A stretch of DNA of 64,000 nucleotides from Sarocladium kiliense. Its lineage: Eukaryota; Ascomycota; Sordariomycetes; Hypocreales; Sarocladiaceae. Below are positions 19,164 through 31,245 of the stretch, in pieces (within the stretch, counting starts at the first letter, position 1; each line of letters opens with the position of its first letter). A program made the translations under genes and the position numbers. The DNA is taken from positions 1,054,001 to 1,118,000 of the forward strand of contig JAUZTG010000017.1 in assembly GCA_030734395.1 (NCBI GenBank), written 5' to 3'. The notes beneath the pieces are model-generated. The model did no database searches, was not told the DNA's origin, and saw only the letters and a program-made list of their open reading frames with translations.

Positions 19164-21918
19164 GATGTCTGTGTTTTATTCGACTCTCAGAGCTCCAGTG
19201 TGTGAATAATAAGGCTCGTAATGTCCAAGTCATCCGACTTGTCTCGAAATAGAAAGGACCACTGTGAGCAGGAACCGTCTTCAATGAAACAGACCGAGAG
19301 TGTGCGGGAAAAGTGTAGTGGTCACAAATTATGCCAGTGGAATGGTCCTTGCAAAAGGGTGTTTAGATGCAATTGCGCCCGGGTCGGTACCCAGCTAATG
19401 AGGTCGCGTGAGGCAGCGAGACGACAACTTGTCTGTCACGCAGTGCTCCTTGTGAGGTATGTCGTGGGATCGACACTTGGGTTTGTAGTGGCAGAACGTC
19501 AATGAGAGGATGATCAAAAGAGAAAATGGAGAGCAGTTCGGCCGCAGATGAGGTCAGGAGATGCAGAATCGAGAATCGTCCGATGGCAACGTGGACCGTT
19601 GGAGGAAGCAAGTAGTGACACGGATAGCCGTCAGTTTGCCCGGCGTCACCTTAAGGTTCGAGTTGCCGAAGTGGTAGCTGAGGTCGGGAAGGAGGGGCAG
19701 ACAGCTCATGAAAGTGTGTGAGTAAGGCGCCCCGAGGAAACTGCTGGCAATGCAACGGCCGTGAGAGCTCGTTAGGTAAGAGGAAGGGTTGTAGAGCAGG
19801 CGCCACAAAGGACCGGTGAAGCGTCTTGGTCCACGGATGGAGAAAAGGAAGACGACCTTGTGATGTGTGGATTCCGGGGACAATGGCGACGCTAGGGGCA
19901 GCTCGCAGTGCTCAGAGGGTTCTGAGGCTTGCCTGCAGCGGGTGTGGTGGAGTGACTGTACGGCGCGCGAGCGGTGCTGTGTGTGCGCCCTGCAGCGAGT
20001 GAGACGCAACCCGTGTGGGGAAGAGTGCAACCTGAGTTGATGATGCAGCCAAATGCGGAGACTTGCATGTTGGAACTTGACGATACTGGCGATCCTGGAG
20101 ATGCCGATGTCTTCAGAAGAAAGGGATCTCGACGTTTTTTGTGCGTTGTGCAATTGTCTGGCTATGCAATTGTACAATTGTACAACCATGCACGTGACGA
20201 TGATATTTGTGCGAGGTCGCGTTGCACGTGCACATGCCAGAGATACCTTAGCAGGTGTGGCTCTGGGTGACGTCCCTGCAAGCTGCCAGCATTGAAGACA
20301 ACAAGCCTTGGCTGTGGCATGTTGCAGCGGCCATCAAACAGCATTTGCAACGTCCATGATGCCTCAGGGCATTGCAACGGCTCACTTCCAGACGCTCGGG
20401 GTGTGTTGCCAATGTCTGGCGGCGATCTCAGGTCAACGCCGAAGTCATTCGGGGGATGGGTCTTGATCCGGGGTCGTTCGCTGGTTGGTGGTACCATGTT
20501 GGGAATGCTCTCTGGTCCTTTGCCTTCCACCTCCCCTTGACTGGCGGAAACTGCATACACCTGATAGTCCTTCAGCGAGAAGCTTCGCCTTGGCTTTCGT
20601 TTGCCGTAGTGGGGGTTCCCTTCAGGCCGCTTCGATGAACATCATGTCGAGCTGTGGAGAGTCCGTATGCCGGAGGTGCGGTTCCGCAACTGGCCCAAAG
20701 GTGATGCCACGGTCCATGACACGACTTTCATCAAACGTATCTTCAGGATTTTCCTCAGGCCCTGTGGGTGCGGTATCACATACTTTGTCATGCCGTACGA
20801 CGTCTCTCGGTAATCGTGCTGAGATTCGCCAGTGACTCCTGTCACGCAGCGTGGGGATTGGCGGGCTGGCCCCGAAAGCCCGCCGTGCACCTCCTGCAAG
20901 GCACCACCACAGGCGCTCCGCTTGTACTTCGATCCTGTCTCTATTTGCTCACCAGCCGGACCCATCCCGACTCTGCCCGAGTCACTCCAGCACCGAGGCT
21001 GAAGGCGGGTTTGCTCAACCCTCCATCCGTCCCAGTGGCGACGTAGGGCGAGGACAAGACTTTGTCCTCGTCGAATCTATCCAACGCATTGCTCTCAGCC
21101 TGCAATGGCCAATTCCAGCCTGCATTATGAGCTTGCGGATGGAAGTACCATATCTCGACTTCGAGCACGTGCTTGGTGGTCCCTCTCTCTCACCGCTTCA
21201 CAATCTCCAGGGCTGCAATCACTTGATGATGCCCTCACGTGTCCCGTCTGAACCTGGTTTGCGGACCGGGCCTGGGCCGAGACTTAGGAAACTGCGCATC
21301 TTACCTTGCTGAAGCTCCATGTATTGGCCCTTGACCGCCCTGGCGGTGGCGAAGGGGGGCCAGCAGAAATCCCACGCATCGTGCTCGCCTTGTCGGTCCA
21401 ATGATCCAGGCGAACAAGAGCCCCGCATACGAAAGTGAACGGTGCTTGGTGGCTACTCCTCGGTCGCCAGATGGGAAAAAGACGAAATAACTCAAGTCGA
21501 GTATTGCGCAAGAGGCAAGATTGCAGCTTTCGAATGGTGATAAAAGTTGAGTTCGAGATGACTTGGTTTGAAAGGCAATGTGCGGCTGCAAATTATGCCA
21601 GCCGACGATCGGTGACCACGGCAGATCACCTCACTCATCGGCAGCACCCAGTATGCAAGGCGATAACGGTAGCATCTCCGATAAGCCGCAAGTATTGCTA
21701 TGTGCACCACCAACCGTCTTGAATTCTGGATTTGACGACATCTAAGAGTTTCGGAACGCGTGATTCAATTCAAGAGTGATTTGACATGCAGCGGTGTGGT
21801 CCTAGGCTCCGTTATCAAGTTCACCTAAGCAACTCTCTCTTGGTACCCCTCTCAGCACGCTGAGCTATTCGCCATGTTCAACAGATGGGCACCTCACGTC
21901 TGTACGTCTTTTGCAAGC
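19164..21918. other. 2.75-kb gene-free stretch upstream of PFK-2
   Basis: Minus-strand frames exist (up to 211 codons at 19554-20189), but their composition is not protein-like and no family is recognisable. It includes a repeat and E-box patch at 20151-20230. It may hold a long 5-prime leader and promoter for the PFK-2 gene. Confidence 0.4.
20151..20230. promoter_or_regulatory. CAATTG/ATTGTACA repeats with two CACGTG boxes
   Basis: CAATTG occurs at 20151, 20167 and 20175. ATTGTACA is tandemly repeated at 20169-20184. CACGTG boxes follow at 20191-20196 and 20225-20230. The patch is about 1 kb upstream of the PFK-2 start. A regulatory role is inferred from clustering only. Confidence 0.3.
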
Positions 21919-23432
21919 TCAGTCGGAATAATACCGCGAATAGAAGCGCATCTCCGCCCCACCGACGTCAAAGACGGCAACGACGCTCTGCAGGAAGACA
22001 TCGCCCAGAATATATGGACCCATTCCACCTGTTGTCAGCGCGACTGCGCAGAATCCTGTCGCTGGGTCCACCACATCTTGGAAGATGAGATCCTCTGGCT
22101 TGATATAGAAGGTCTTCCCTTCGATAACGACCCCGAAAATGGGAGGAACAGAATCGCATGGTGCATAGTATGCTCCCCATTGGTAGAGATACGTGGCCCG
22201 GGGCTCAAAGGACATGGCGATGGTTTCGGCAAGTGCTGCAAAACGTCAGAACATGTTCCTGACACAGGGGTCGCGAACAGCAGTTGTGCTTACGAGGAGG
22301 GAGGTATATCATGGTCGAGCCAGTGTCGACAATGAAAGGATATTTAGTGGTGTCGTACATCTCGCCCCATCTGATGCCATCTGGAATGATGGTGTAGAAG
22401 GAGTATTCCCAGGCTGTCTGTTGTACGCCAGCAATATTTGCCTATCTTGATCAATGTATGGCCCGCGGCATGGCTTTTTCGACTTCAAGCACTACTTACG
22501 ATAATCAGGTCCGCGGACACCGCACTGCCTGGTTGCCAATCAACATTCGGCGGGAGTCCACCCCAGGCGAGCACTCCATTAGTAGAGTTCCGTTCAAGAG
22601 CAACGCTGAATATGGGAGCTACAGCACCCTGTTTCACAGCTTTGGTGAACCAGGGGGTGTACGGTGCAGTGTTCCAGATTGCTTCTTCACCGACCTGGCC
22701 ATAGAAGCCGCTGGTGATGGATGGATATGCCAGGCCGAGGATTCCACTAGTAACGTTGTTGCCGTGCCAGTAAGTGCTGTTCACGAGGCCGACCTGCTGT
22801 TTGGAAACGTGAACACCCCCGCACGAGACGTCAGCATAGCCCATCGGCCCCGAAACAGTCTCACCCGAACCGTACTTGACGAACATATGAACCTCATCTA
22901 CCAGACCACCACTGAACTTCCCAATCCGGACGGGACCGATGCCGCAAATCTCTGGGTCCTCCACAGTTCCGGTACTGGTCAGACATTCGAACTTTTTGCT
23001 GGGAGCCCACGTGTCGGAACTCCCTGTGTCGAAGAGCAGCCAGATCGGTGTGCCGTCCCAGATGCATTCAACGCCATACTGCGTCGAGTAGCCACCGAGG
23101 ACAGAGACAGGAGACACGGAGGCATTCCATGCAGGGTTGACGTTTGTGGAGTGCAGTCTTGAGGCGGCGGTGATTGACGAGCGGCGAGAGTTACGGCCAC
23201 GAAAAGGTCGCAAGCGAGAAGCATATGGGGCAGAAGCGTCAAGTGACGGCGCAGAGATGGGCTTGGCGTGGGAGAAGGTGACCCCGTTGATTGGTTGCGA
23301 GATATCCCAGTGCTTGGGTGGTGACTCGAGATGAGGGCTGGAGCCGGTGTCGAGAGCGCGGCTAGTGACCTGGCCGATGAAGCCAAGTCCCATCAGGAGC
23401 GTGAGAAACATTGTGGTGCTTCTTCTTCTCAT
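21919..23432 (-). CDS. pepsin-like aspartic protease (A1 family)
   Basis: Three exons (23432-22500, 22441-22294, 22235-21919) encode 465 residues. A basic start and hydrophobic segment (MRRRSTTMFLTLLMGLGFIGQVTS) forms a signal peptide, followed by a propeptide of about 90 residues. The two catalytic motifs are FDTGSSDTW (Asp135) and VDTGSTMIYLP (Asp350, in exon 2), and the flap tyrosine is in VKYGSGE. Several NxT/S sites indicate secretion. A chance DTGSS also occurs in the propeptide near residue 28. An in-frame ATG 81 bases further upstream would give a less natural leader. The C-terminus ends YYSD with no GPI-type tail. The role would be extracellular or vacuolar proteolysis, and nothing ties it to its neighbours. 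Confidence 0.9.
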
Positions 23433-24651
23433 GCAGCTGCCTCGAACGTGTTTGATGATTGCGTTGACTCGCGTCTTGTCTTTCGACGGAAAGGAACGGT
23501 TGGAGTGAAGCATTTGAGGAGAGAGGTAGATTTGGAGGTCAAAGGATGTTCACGCTGAAACGAGTCGTCGTGAAAGATCTGTGAACGTGCGGCCAGCTGC
23601 CCACCAGCTGCTTCAACCGATGTCTCCTCTGACAGGTGTTAATCTGGGCCATGGCATCAAAGACTTTCACAGCAGGCGTTCCTACGACAAACAGGCCTCT
23701 TTGGACCGTTGGTGTCTTCCTGGTCTTCTCTGAGGTTCCTGTGTCGCCCATCTCATAGGTGTATGTTGCCGAGACGGGCCGGGCTTGGTGGTACCACGTA
23801 GTACTTGGCTTAGACTTGCTTCTTTGAATGTACCAGACAAGCCGTCGGCATTTTGTATGTGGTCCAATATAGACCAAAGTTTCCTCCTCGTCGCACGCGA
23901 GCTTGAAGTCCGAAGCGGCATATTACCCAGACTTCGGCCGCAGCCAAACCCTCATTTCGACCTGACAATGTGACCGATATCTGATCTTCCGGAGCGTGCT
24001 GACTGCTTGCCGTTATCATGAACCTCATGGAGGACCTCTTGCCTCGTCTTGACCGTACTGGCGAAGACCACAGATCTGGCATTCGTAAATCGGCTGATTA
24101 CCGCACGAGGGTTGTCAAGTGACGCCTTTAGCTTATCAAGCTTGCGATGATAACATTCACGGAGCCAGTTCTCGTCCACGAGAAGACACGTTCGGCGACG
24201 TATAATCGAGGGGTCTTTCAGCCAGTGGATCAGCAATGACCTCGCTGATCTGGGTCGAGCCCCTCATGATGGATGATCAGAAAGCACCAATTGATACAAG
24301 GGGTGGGTAACAGTAGCAGCACTTCTGCAGTATCCCGACATAGCCAAGCGAGGTGCGGGCGTGCGAGCGCATGATTTGTCCAGGCAAGAGGATGACAGCT
24401 TCTTTGAGAGGCACTGCGTGGGCCAATATGTATGAGGATTACATCGTGCTTCACATGGCAGGTTTTATCTCACATGTCGATAAGATTCGCAGGCTTATAA
24501 AGGATCAGCGTCCCCAGGTAAGTAATCGAGTCGCGATGCTGACGCCAATAAGCACAATACCTGTGCTGTGGCTCAATTGACTACCTGCGATTCCACAATT
24601 GAGCTCAGTCTCCAGACCTGGTGCTTTTACTATCCCATTACCAACAGCTGA
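23433..24651. other. intergenic, no gene seen
   Basis: Promoter side of the protease and 5-prime side of the glycosyltransferase relic. A strong donor (CAG then GTAAGT) at 24518 follows a short frame starting MAGFISHVDKI, but it does not join in phase to the glycosyltransferase frame, so no gene is called. Confidence 0.35.
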
Positions 24652-26058
24652 TTGCGACGATCCTGCGACATTCTTCTCAGAAATGGAATCGCCACGGTCG
24701 TAAAGCCGCATCTCGTGTTCTGTGCCATGCCCCTTGAAGGCCACACGCGGCCAGTGGTTCACGTCGCTGAGGGGATGGCTGAACTTGGCTTTTCAGTCAC
24801 ATTCATCACTATACAATCATTTTCAGAACGACTTGAGCGGCAGGGAATCAAATGTGTTTCTCTCCCTCCGTGGCCTGAGGCCGTCGATCCAGTGCTTGTT
24901 GCTCAGCGTTTCGAGACGGAGCCAGGTCTAGACCTGATTGCTTGGGATCTACGAGATCTCTTCCTCGGATCAATGCACCAACACTGGAAAGTCCTGCGGC
25001 AAACTTTGGCCAACGTACACGAGCATGACCCTGGTCGTCCCATGGTCGTTTTAGTCGAGTATGGTTTTATCGGGGCGAATGTCCTCTGTCACGATGCGCC
25101 CTTGCCTGGCAATATGACTGTCCGACCTAAGGTCATCCACTTAGGTATCACGACTTACATGGCATCCAGCATCGACACCGCACCATGGAGTACTCCTCTT
25201 CCGCCAGACTCAAGCCCATCGGATCGCGTAAGAAATGCACTTCTAGATCAGCTGCTAGACCGAGGCCCATGGGCTGAGTCTGCGGCATTCTATCGCAAAG
25301 CTCTCAAGACTTATGGGGCGACCATGGAGCCGCTTCCGAGAGTAATGGACTGACTCTACTTGTGTCAAGATAGAGTGCTACAAATGAGCCCTCCAGGGTT
25401 AGAGTATGAGCGGAGCGATCTTCCATCGCACGTTAAGATCATAGGCGTGCTGCCTCGCAGACCAGTCGATCCCAAGACTGTGTTACCTTCCTGGTGGCAA
25501 GAGGTGACGACTGGTGAGAAGAGAATTGTGATGGTAGCGCAAGGGACTTTGGCTGTCAACTACGATGACTTGCTCATGCCCACAATCCGCTGCTTGGCTG
25601 ATAGGGACGACCTTCTCGTGGTAGGCATCCGGGGCGTGAGAGGGGCCATCCTGCCACTCTCTACAGTCTCCTTGCCTGCAAATACGCGCATCGTTGACTA
25701 CCTGTCCTACGACGCGCTTCTCCCGTACGCTGCCGTCTTTGTTACAAACGGCGGATACGGGAGTGTGATACACGCGGTAACGAACGGGACACCGGTTGTA
25801 CTCGCTGGAGCAAGTGAGGACAAGCCTCATGTGGTAGCGCTATCGGCGTGGGCGGGGATTGGGGTGAATCTGGGAACTGGGCGGCCGAGCGAGGAGCAGG
25901 TGAGAGGTGCAGTGGAGGATGCTTTGAGCTCTGGAGAGGTAGATGGTGATGTCGAAGGTTATAAGGCAAGGGTGGTGAGGATGCTGAGAGAGAATGAGGC
26001 AATGGATCCGTTTGGGGCCATAGAGCAGTGCGTGATTGAGATGGCGGGAGCTGAGTGA
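24652..26058 (+). pseudogene. family-1 glycosyltransferase (MGT-like), interrupted by in-frame TGA
   Basis: One frame runs 24652-26058 and is broken only by TGA at 25351-25353. The upstream part has the N-terminal GT-B start (KPHLVFCAMPLEGHTRPV) and the downstream part the donor-binding domain (VTNGGYGSVIHAVTNGTPVV). The text around the stop reads PLPRVMD-stop-LYLCQDRVLQM, continuous on both sides with no splice sites needed, so it looks like a point nonsense change in a gene of about 460 residues. The N-terminus is also damaged or unresolved. The frame opens on TTG, a stop lies just upstream, and the first ATG (24727) falls inside the first strand. An ATG at 24683 is in another frame. Intact relatives glycosylate small molecules using UDP-sugars. 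Stop-codon readthrough (TGA followed by CT) is a less likely alternative. Confidence 0.75.
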
Positions 26059-27171
26059 GACTGCCGACACGTGCATCAGCCATACTGCCTGGTTTGATGA
26101 TCAAGGACTTGAGCTGCACTCCTTGATGAACAAGAAGAAGATCAGGTTGAGGGGAGATCTGTACGGTGTGCGGGTTTGGGATCGTCGGCATGTAACGAAT
26201 CCCGGCGCCCAGAGTCTGAGATGTCGGAGTAAAAGTGACCACGCCAGACCGACTTGACGGCATTCGGTCTATCTGTTGCCTTGTTGTCCCTGCGACGGTC
26301 AAGCAATGGTCCGTCCGCAGACAGGCCGTCGTGATAATTGCTTGTGACGGTACCCACGTATCGTGTTACCTTGTTCGTGAACCTGCTCGAGGAGGGGGTC
26401 AGCATGAGGCACCCTATGTGGCTACACCAAGACAGGGCAGATCCTGGAACAGGTGAGGATGCCTGGGCGGGAGCGAAAGTGCAAATAAGGTTCTCGTTCT
26501 AGATTTGGACCAAATCCTCATTTCCATTTCACACACACGCAAATGGTTGACATGTATGTGAGACGTCCTGCCTGCATGTCAGAAAATAGCTTGGGCACGG
26601 TGTGCCTGTGATTATCACTATCCCGATCTGCTGTTACTGGGCTGTGCCTCGTTCCAAGCTTACCCCAAGAAATCCGGTGTCTGAGCTATTCTACCTACGG
26701 GATAGAAATACTTGTTGCAAGATCCGTGCAAGTATCTGGAGGCTTTTTCGTATCCTTCTACCTACACACTCGTAGAGCAGCAACCCCTGCGAGGTCTTGG
26801 ATATCAAACTTCTCTTTGGCTTTCATGCCCAAGACGGCCAACTAGCCTTTCATCACACGTCTCAGGCTTACTCCCCTCCAATAAGCATGAGCTTGTCCAT
26901 CTTCACTCTCATCATTTTCCCTTTTGGCCCAGCCTCCTCAGCCGAACCCCGGCATTCCTGAAACCCGTCTTCCCAGCACCTCTTCAGTCGCGGGCTGATC
27001 TTGTTCCGATTCAGCCTTGGCTTCGTTGAGCCCAAGAACGCTGAGTATATATAGTCTGACCGACCGCCATCGAATCAACGGCCATACCAAGAGCGACTGT
27101 AGGCTGGACATAGCCTTCAATGCGACATCAAGAAGCGTTCAAATACTGATCAACCACAAGCCTCACCCAAT
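26059..27171. other. intergenic, promoter side of the DUF829 gene
   Basis: No supported gene. It contains the TATA-like element at 27046-27053. The short frames are not protein-like. Confidence 0.4.
27046..27053 (+). promoter_or_regulatory. TATA-like box of the DUF829 gene
   Basis: TATATATA, 119-126 bases before the ATG at 27172. The position fits a fungal core promoter with a short leader. Confidence 0.5.
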
Positions 27172-28065
27172 ATGGCGCCAAGCAAAGATACCTCACTTGC
27201 CTTCATGGATCGTCTCTCCCCAAATGTCCTGTCCTACGATCCAAATACCACCCTTTCGTCAAACGATCCTTCGCTTATCCTCCTTGCTTCATGGATGGGT
27301 GCTCGGAACGCTCACATCGCGAAATACACCGCCGAATACCAACGTCTCTTCCCCTCATCTCGCATTCTTGTCATCTCCTTTAAGTGGACCTATGTGCTTT
27401 CCCATTCCCACGACAACCTCCGCCCAGCCGCTGAGATCATCCATGCTGAGGCCGTGGCAGCGAAGCGCGAAGGCAAGGAGGATGAAGCCCGCATGTTGAT
27501 CCACATGTTCTCCAATGGGGGCGCCGGAACCATGAGACATCTGCTAGAGACTGTCCGGGAGCTCAGAGACCCTAATGGGAAGCCGAACGAGCATCTGACT
27601 GTTCCGCGACATGTCTTCATCTCCGACTCAGCTCCGGGATACTTCCATTGGATGAACGCCTACTCAGCCATGGCGTCAAATTTCCCACGATGGGTCCGTC
27701 CCTTGGTTCATGTATGGATCATCATCGGCTGGGTTCTCTATATCCTCCCGGGCCGACCGACGTGGTTTGAGAACAATGCCCACGGCTGCCGCGAGGCTGA
27801 CTTCCTGGCCCAGCAGACGAGGAGGCTGTATCTCTATGGCAACAAAGATATCATGGTGGACCCGTCGGACATCGAGGACGATGCAGCGACGGTGAAGAAA
27901 ATGGTTGAGGGGGGGAAGGTTCGCGGAAGGGGACCAGTGGTGAGCCTGGAGCTGTTTGAGGGATCGAGTCATGTATCGCATGCGAGGACGGACTTCAAGA
28001 GATATTGGACAGCGGTGGAAGGCGCTTGGAAGCGCAGAGTGATTGATTCCAGGAGAGTTGAGTGA
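27172..28065 (+). CDS. DUF829 / TMEM53-like protein (PaxU-like alpha/beta-hydrolase fold)
   Basis: A single exon of 297 residues. The pattern ILLASWMGARNAHIAKYT at 35-52, then HMFSNGGAGTMRHLL (about 110-124) and FISDSAPGYFHWMNAYSAM, is that of DUF829 (PF05705). The family includes TMEM53 and the indole-diterpene cluster protein PaxU. It has an alpha/beta-hydrolase layout, with SNGG in the nucleophile-elbow position, YGNKDIMV near the acid, and GSSHVSHAR supplying a C-terminal histidine. A hydrophobic segment (VRPLVHVWIIIGWVLYILPG) in the lid region suggests membrane association. The biochemical role is unknown in this family. It lies next to the glycosyltransferase relic, which may be coincidence. 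Confidence 0.85.
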   Translation: MAPSKDTSLAFMDRLSPNVLSYDPNTTLSSNDPSLILLASWMGARNAHIAKYTAEYQRLFPSSRILVISFKWTYVLSHSHDNLRPAAEIIHAEAVAAKREGKEDEARMLIHMFSNGGAGTMRHLLETVRELRDPNGKPNEHLTVPRHVFISDSAPGYFHWMNAYSAMASNFPRWVRPLVHVWIIIGWVLYILPGRPTWFENNAHGCREADFLAQQTRRLYLYGNKDIMVDPSDIEDDAATVKKMVEGGKVRGRGPVVSLELFEGSSHVSHARTDFKRYWTAVEGAWKRRVIDSRRVE

Positions 28066-29407
28066 ATGGCGCATCGGTACTTCTCTCTTTCGCTTTGCGG
28101 CAGTCCCAAATTATGGGACGTAGTTTCGAATCAGATATGACTCTCTGAGGAGCGAACATTATACCGGTAATCAATAGTCAGAATCGAATCCGTGAACTAG
28201 GACATCATGGGAACATCGTAAGCCGAATAGGCTGCATTGCCAGAAGGTGTCATTAGCTCTCAGGTCACACCTTCGTGCCAAATGTAATTGTTGCCACTGG
28301 AAGACTGTCCCAAAGATGCCTCATCGAAATCACATTACTATTTAGGTTATCTTCGCAACGAACTCCTTTTCCAGGTCCAACCTCCTCAGTGTCTCGGTTC
28401 CTTCTTTGAGACCCTTTGATCCAGCGCAGCTCGCTTCGCGGATGAGATGGCAAATCACTAAATCATGAAACATAAAACCATATAGGGGTAGTGTGGGAAA
28501 GGGGGGTAAGCAAGCTATAGTGCGAGAGGAGATGGAATGACAAGACCTGGCGCGATGCCTTAGTCTTGATGTACGAATGGGAGTAGCTCCAACGATTGCA
28601 GAAGTTCGCGTCACATCAGCAATAGTACGAAGCTGCCTCTCCTTTCCTCTGACAATTCCCGTTGCATCCTCCTCATTCAACTTCCACCACCGGACAGATC
28701 TGTTGTTTGGTCAAAGTTGTACAAGCGAGGATGATGGTCTCTATGCACCAGATGGCCACGTAGAAACTATGGTCCTTGGATGAACACTTGGAAAAGTTGG
28801 GGCAGAGCAGTCGGCAGATGACCGGGATCGTCATTGTCAAGTTCGCGAGTAGCGACAATTTCCAGGAAAGGATCCGATGCGCGTTAGCAGCAGCAACGAT
28901 TACCAGACCAGCAAGAAGTCAACGAGGTTCAAGAAGCTGTGAAGACACCCGGGTGATCAAGTGGCCAACTCCGGGCTTGCCAACGGTCGTGTAGAGTCGG
29001 GCCGCTGAAAGCCGGGTATGTGAGCTCCTGTTCTCGGTTCGCTCTGAAAATCATATGCAGATGCCGGGGTCGCAACCATATGCGTTTCCCCTGATAAGTA
29101 GAAGATCAAGTTGACTGATCGAAAGCGCTGTGCTCCCATACAAGCCAGGTCGTCACACGCTGAACGACAACACATGCTTTTCGGCAGTCGCCATAAAGGA
29201 CATCAGCAACATTAGGTAATGATGACGAGAAGAAAATCCAGAAGTGGCATGTCCGAAACGCCATAGACAGTCGGGTTGGGTATGGTGTGCAAAGTTGGGC
29301 AAAATAAAAGACAAGAGATATCGGAGTGGAAGCAACTCGTCAGTGAGCGCTGTCGACAGCCATCGGGACCATGGCTGTAGTCAAATATCATCAAATCATG
29401 GTTTGCA
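28066..29407. other. intergenic, no gene seen
   Basis: Lies between the 3-prime ends of two convergent genes. The reading frames are short and without recognisable content. Confidence 0.4.
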
Positions 29408-31245
29408 TCACTTGGCGCCCGGAGCTGGCGCTCCTGATGGTGCTCCCTGACCACCTGCTTGTTGTTGCTGGTACATAAGCGACTGGTACCAGAGAGCAAC
29501 GTAGTTCTGGTAACCCCCGTCTGTGATATGGAGTCAGCAAGAGTCCAGAATAGCTAGAATTACGATAATGCTCACATTGGGCGTAAGGATCTGCTTCATC
29601 ACTGGACGCTGCTGGAGGTTGAGGGTTAGTGCCGGAGGGAGGGCCTTGGTTTGAGTAGCCGCCACGATCCTGATCCTGGTATCCCCCACGGCCACCACGG
29701 CCACCGCCGCCGCCGCCGCCGCTCTTCTGCCGCTGCTCATGATGGTTAGCATTCTGTCTTGCTCGGGTGACTCGCGTATGATACGTACAACTGCATCGAC
29801 CTTCTCCTCAATCGCCTGCTTCGCTTGCGCAATGCTATCACGCGAGCCAATCAGGGTGATCTCCCTTTCCGTCTCCCCCGGCTGGCCTTGCTGCACGTTG
29901 ATCTTGCAGCCAGTGCCGTTTTGCATCTCTCTGATCGTTTCGCCCCCCTTGCCGATGATCATCCCAACAGCATCAGAGGGTACGTAGACGGATTCAGTAA
30001 TCTTGTCACCACCTCCACCGCCATAGTGTCCACCTGCTGCAGGTCTCGATTGAGCGTCATCCCGACCGCCCATGGGCGGCCGACCGCCTCCAGCTCTGGA
30101 TCCAGTAGCCTCCCCTCTGCTGTCGCTGTCAACAATCTCCATGATGGCATCCTTCGCGCGCGTCGCAGCTTCACGTGTACCAATGAGGTTAACAGGCCTG
30201 AGGCCGTTGACGCTCTTTGACTCGCCAACGATGTTGATATGGCACCCAGAGCGCTCCTGCAGATCTCTGATAGTCTCACCACCACGACCAATGATCAAGC
30301 CCACAGTACGATCAGGTACCATGATCTGGACGTGATCCTCTCCCTCTCGCAATGCACCAGCGCCTGTCCCCTTGTCCTGTGATGCTCGAGATTTATCTCC
30401 TCCGCGGTTCAAGGCACCCATCCCACTGTCCTCGATGATCTGGTTAATTGCATCCTTGACCTCGGCACGACGGGCCCTCGGACCAGTAATCTTGCACTGA
30501 CGGAAAGGACCGCCATCTGTAGAGGCCAGGAACTGAACTCTGCACTTTGACTCAGCCTCGATTCTGCGGAGGTTCTCTCCCTGGCGACCGATGATCAGAC
30601 CAACAAGGCTGGACTCGATCTCAATGACCTCGGAGCTGTCGTCACCGCCGCGGAGAGGAGATCGATCTCGATTGCCGCCTCGGGGAGGTGACTGTCGGCC
30701 CCCACGTGGAGGGGAATGCGAACGGTCTCTTCCGTAATCCCGTCCATAACCTCCTCCACGGCGGTCATCTCTGTAGCTATCGTGGTAGTCACCGCGAGGG
30801 GAGCGCGATCGACTCCGAAACCCCCGATCTGAGTTCCTTGACTCTGAATTGTACACGAGCGGTCGATCGTAGGATGTAGCGCCTTTCTGGCCGGCAAGCG
30901 CACGAGCCTTGGACACAATATCGTCGAAGTTGACAGTGCCTGAGTTGACCGGGCGAATAGCGCTCAGGTCAACATTGCCGCTAGACGCAGGCGCGGGGAG
31001 ACCAGGCGGCGGAACATTATAGCCTGGTGCACCGGGAGGAGTAGGCTGGTAATGGCCAGGCTGAGCAGCACCGGGCGCCGGGAAGGCTTGGTTCGGGGCG
31101 CCGGGAGGCGTCTGCGTCGGGGTCGTAGCAGGGCGTTGCGCCGCTGGCCAAGGTGTCAGCATTCAAATACTATGCACAAGGAGGGAATACGAGTCATACC
31201 AAGAGCCGCCAGAATACTCTGGATATTGGGCTGTGGCTCGGCCAT
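29408..31245 (-). CDS. triple-KH RNA-binding protein (FUBP/KHSRP-like)
   Basis: Four exons (31245-31200, 31143-29789, 29732-29576, 29520-29408) encode 556 residues. A very short first exon (MAEPQPNIQSILAAL) leads into a Pro-rich region, then an Arg/Ser/Asp-Tyr-rich stretch (about 115-180). Three KH domains follow, with GxxG loops GRQG (201-204), GRGG (301-304) and GKGG (413-416). Gly/Arg (GGRGGRGG) and Gln-rich tails follow, ending GAPAPGAK. Three intact GxxG loops indicate single-stranded RNA or DNA binding, in the manner of FUBP-type splicing and mRNA regulators in nucleus or cytoplasm. The second intron has a perfect GCTAACC branch site. Exon 3 contains a CGG/CGC-rich run coding for the glycine stretch. 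Confidence 0.93.

Noticed and set aside
19554..20189. 211-codon minus-strand frame upstream of PFK-2
   Set aside because: His/Ser/Arg/Cys-rich text without domains, overlapping a repeat patch. More likely a chance frame in leader or promoter DNA.
23330..23360. DTGSS-like text near the N-terminus of the aspartic protease
   Set aside because: It lies in the signal/propeptide region. The true catalytic motifs are FDTGSSDTW and VDTGSTMIY further on.
24353..24517. Short frame ending at a perfect GTAAGT donor as first exon of the glycosyltransferase
   Set aside because: Its phase does not match the only good acceptor before the conserved frame, and its text does not resemble a GT N-terminus.
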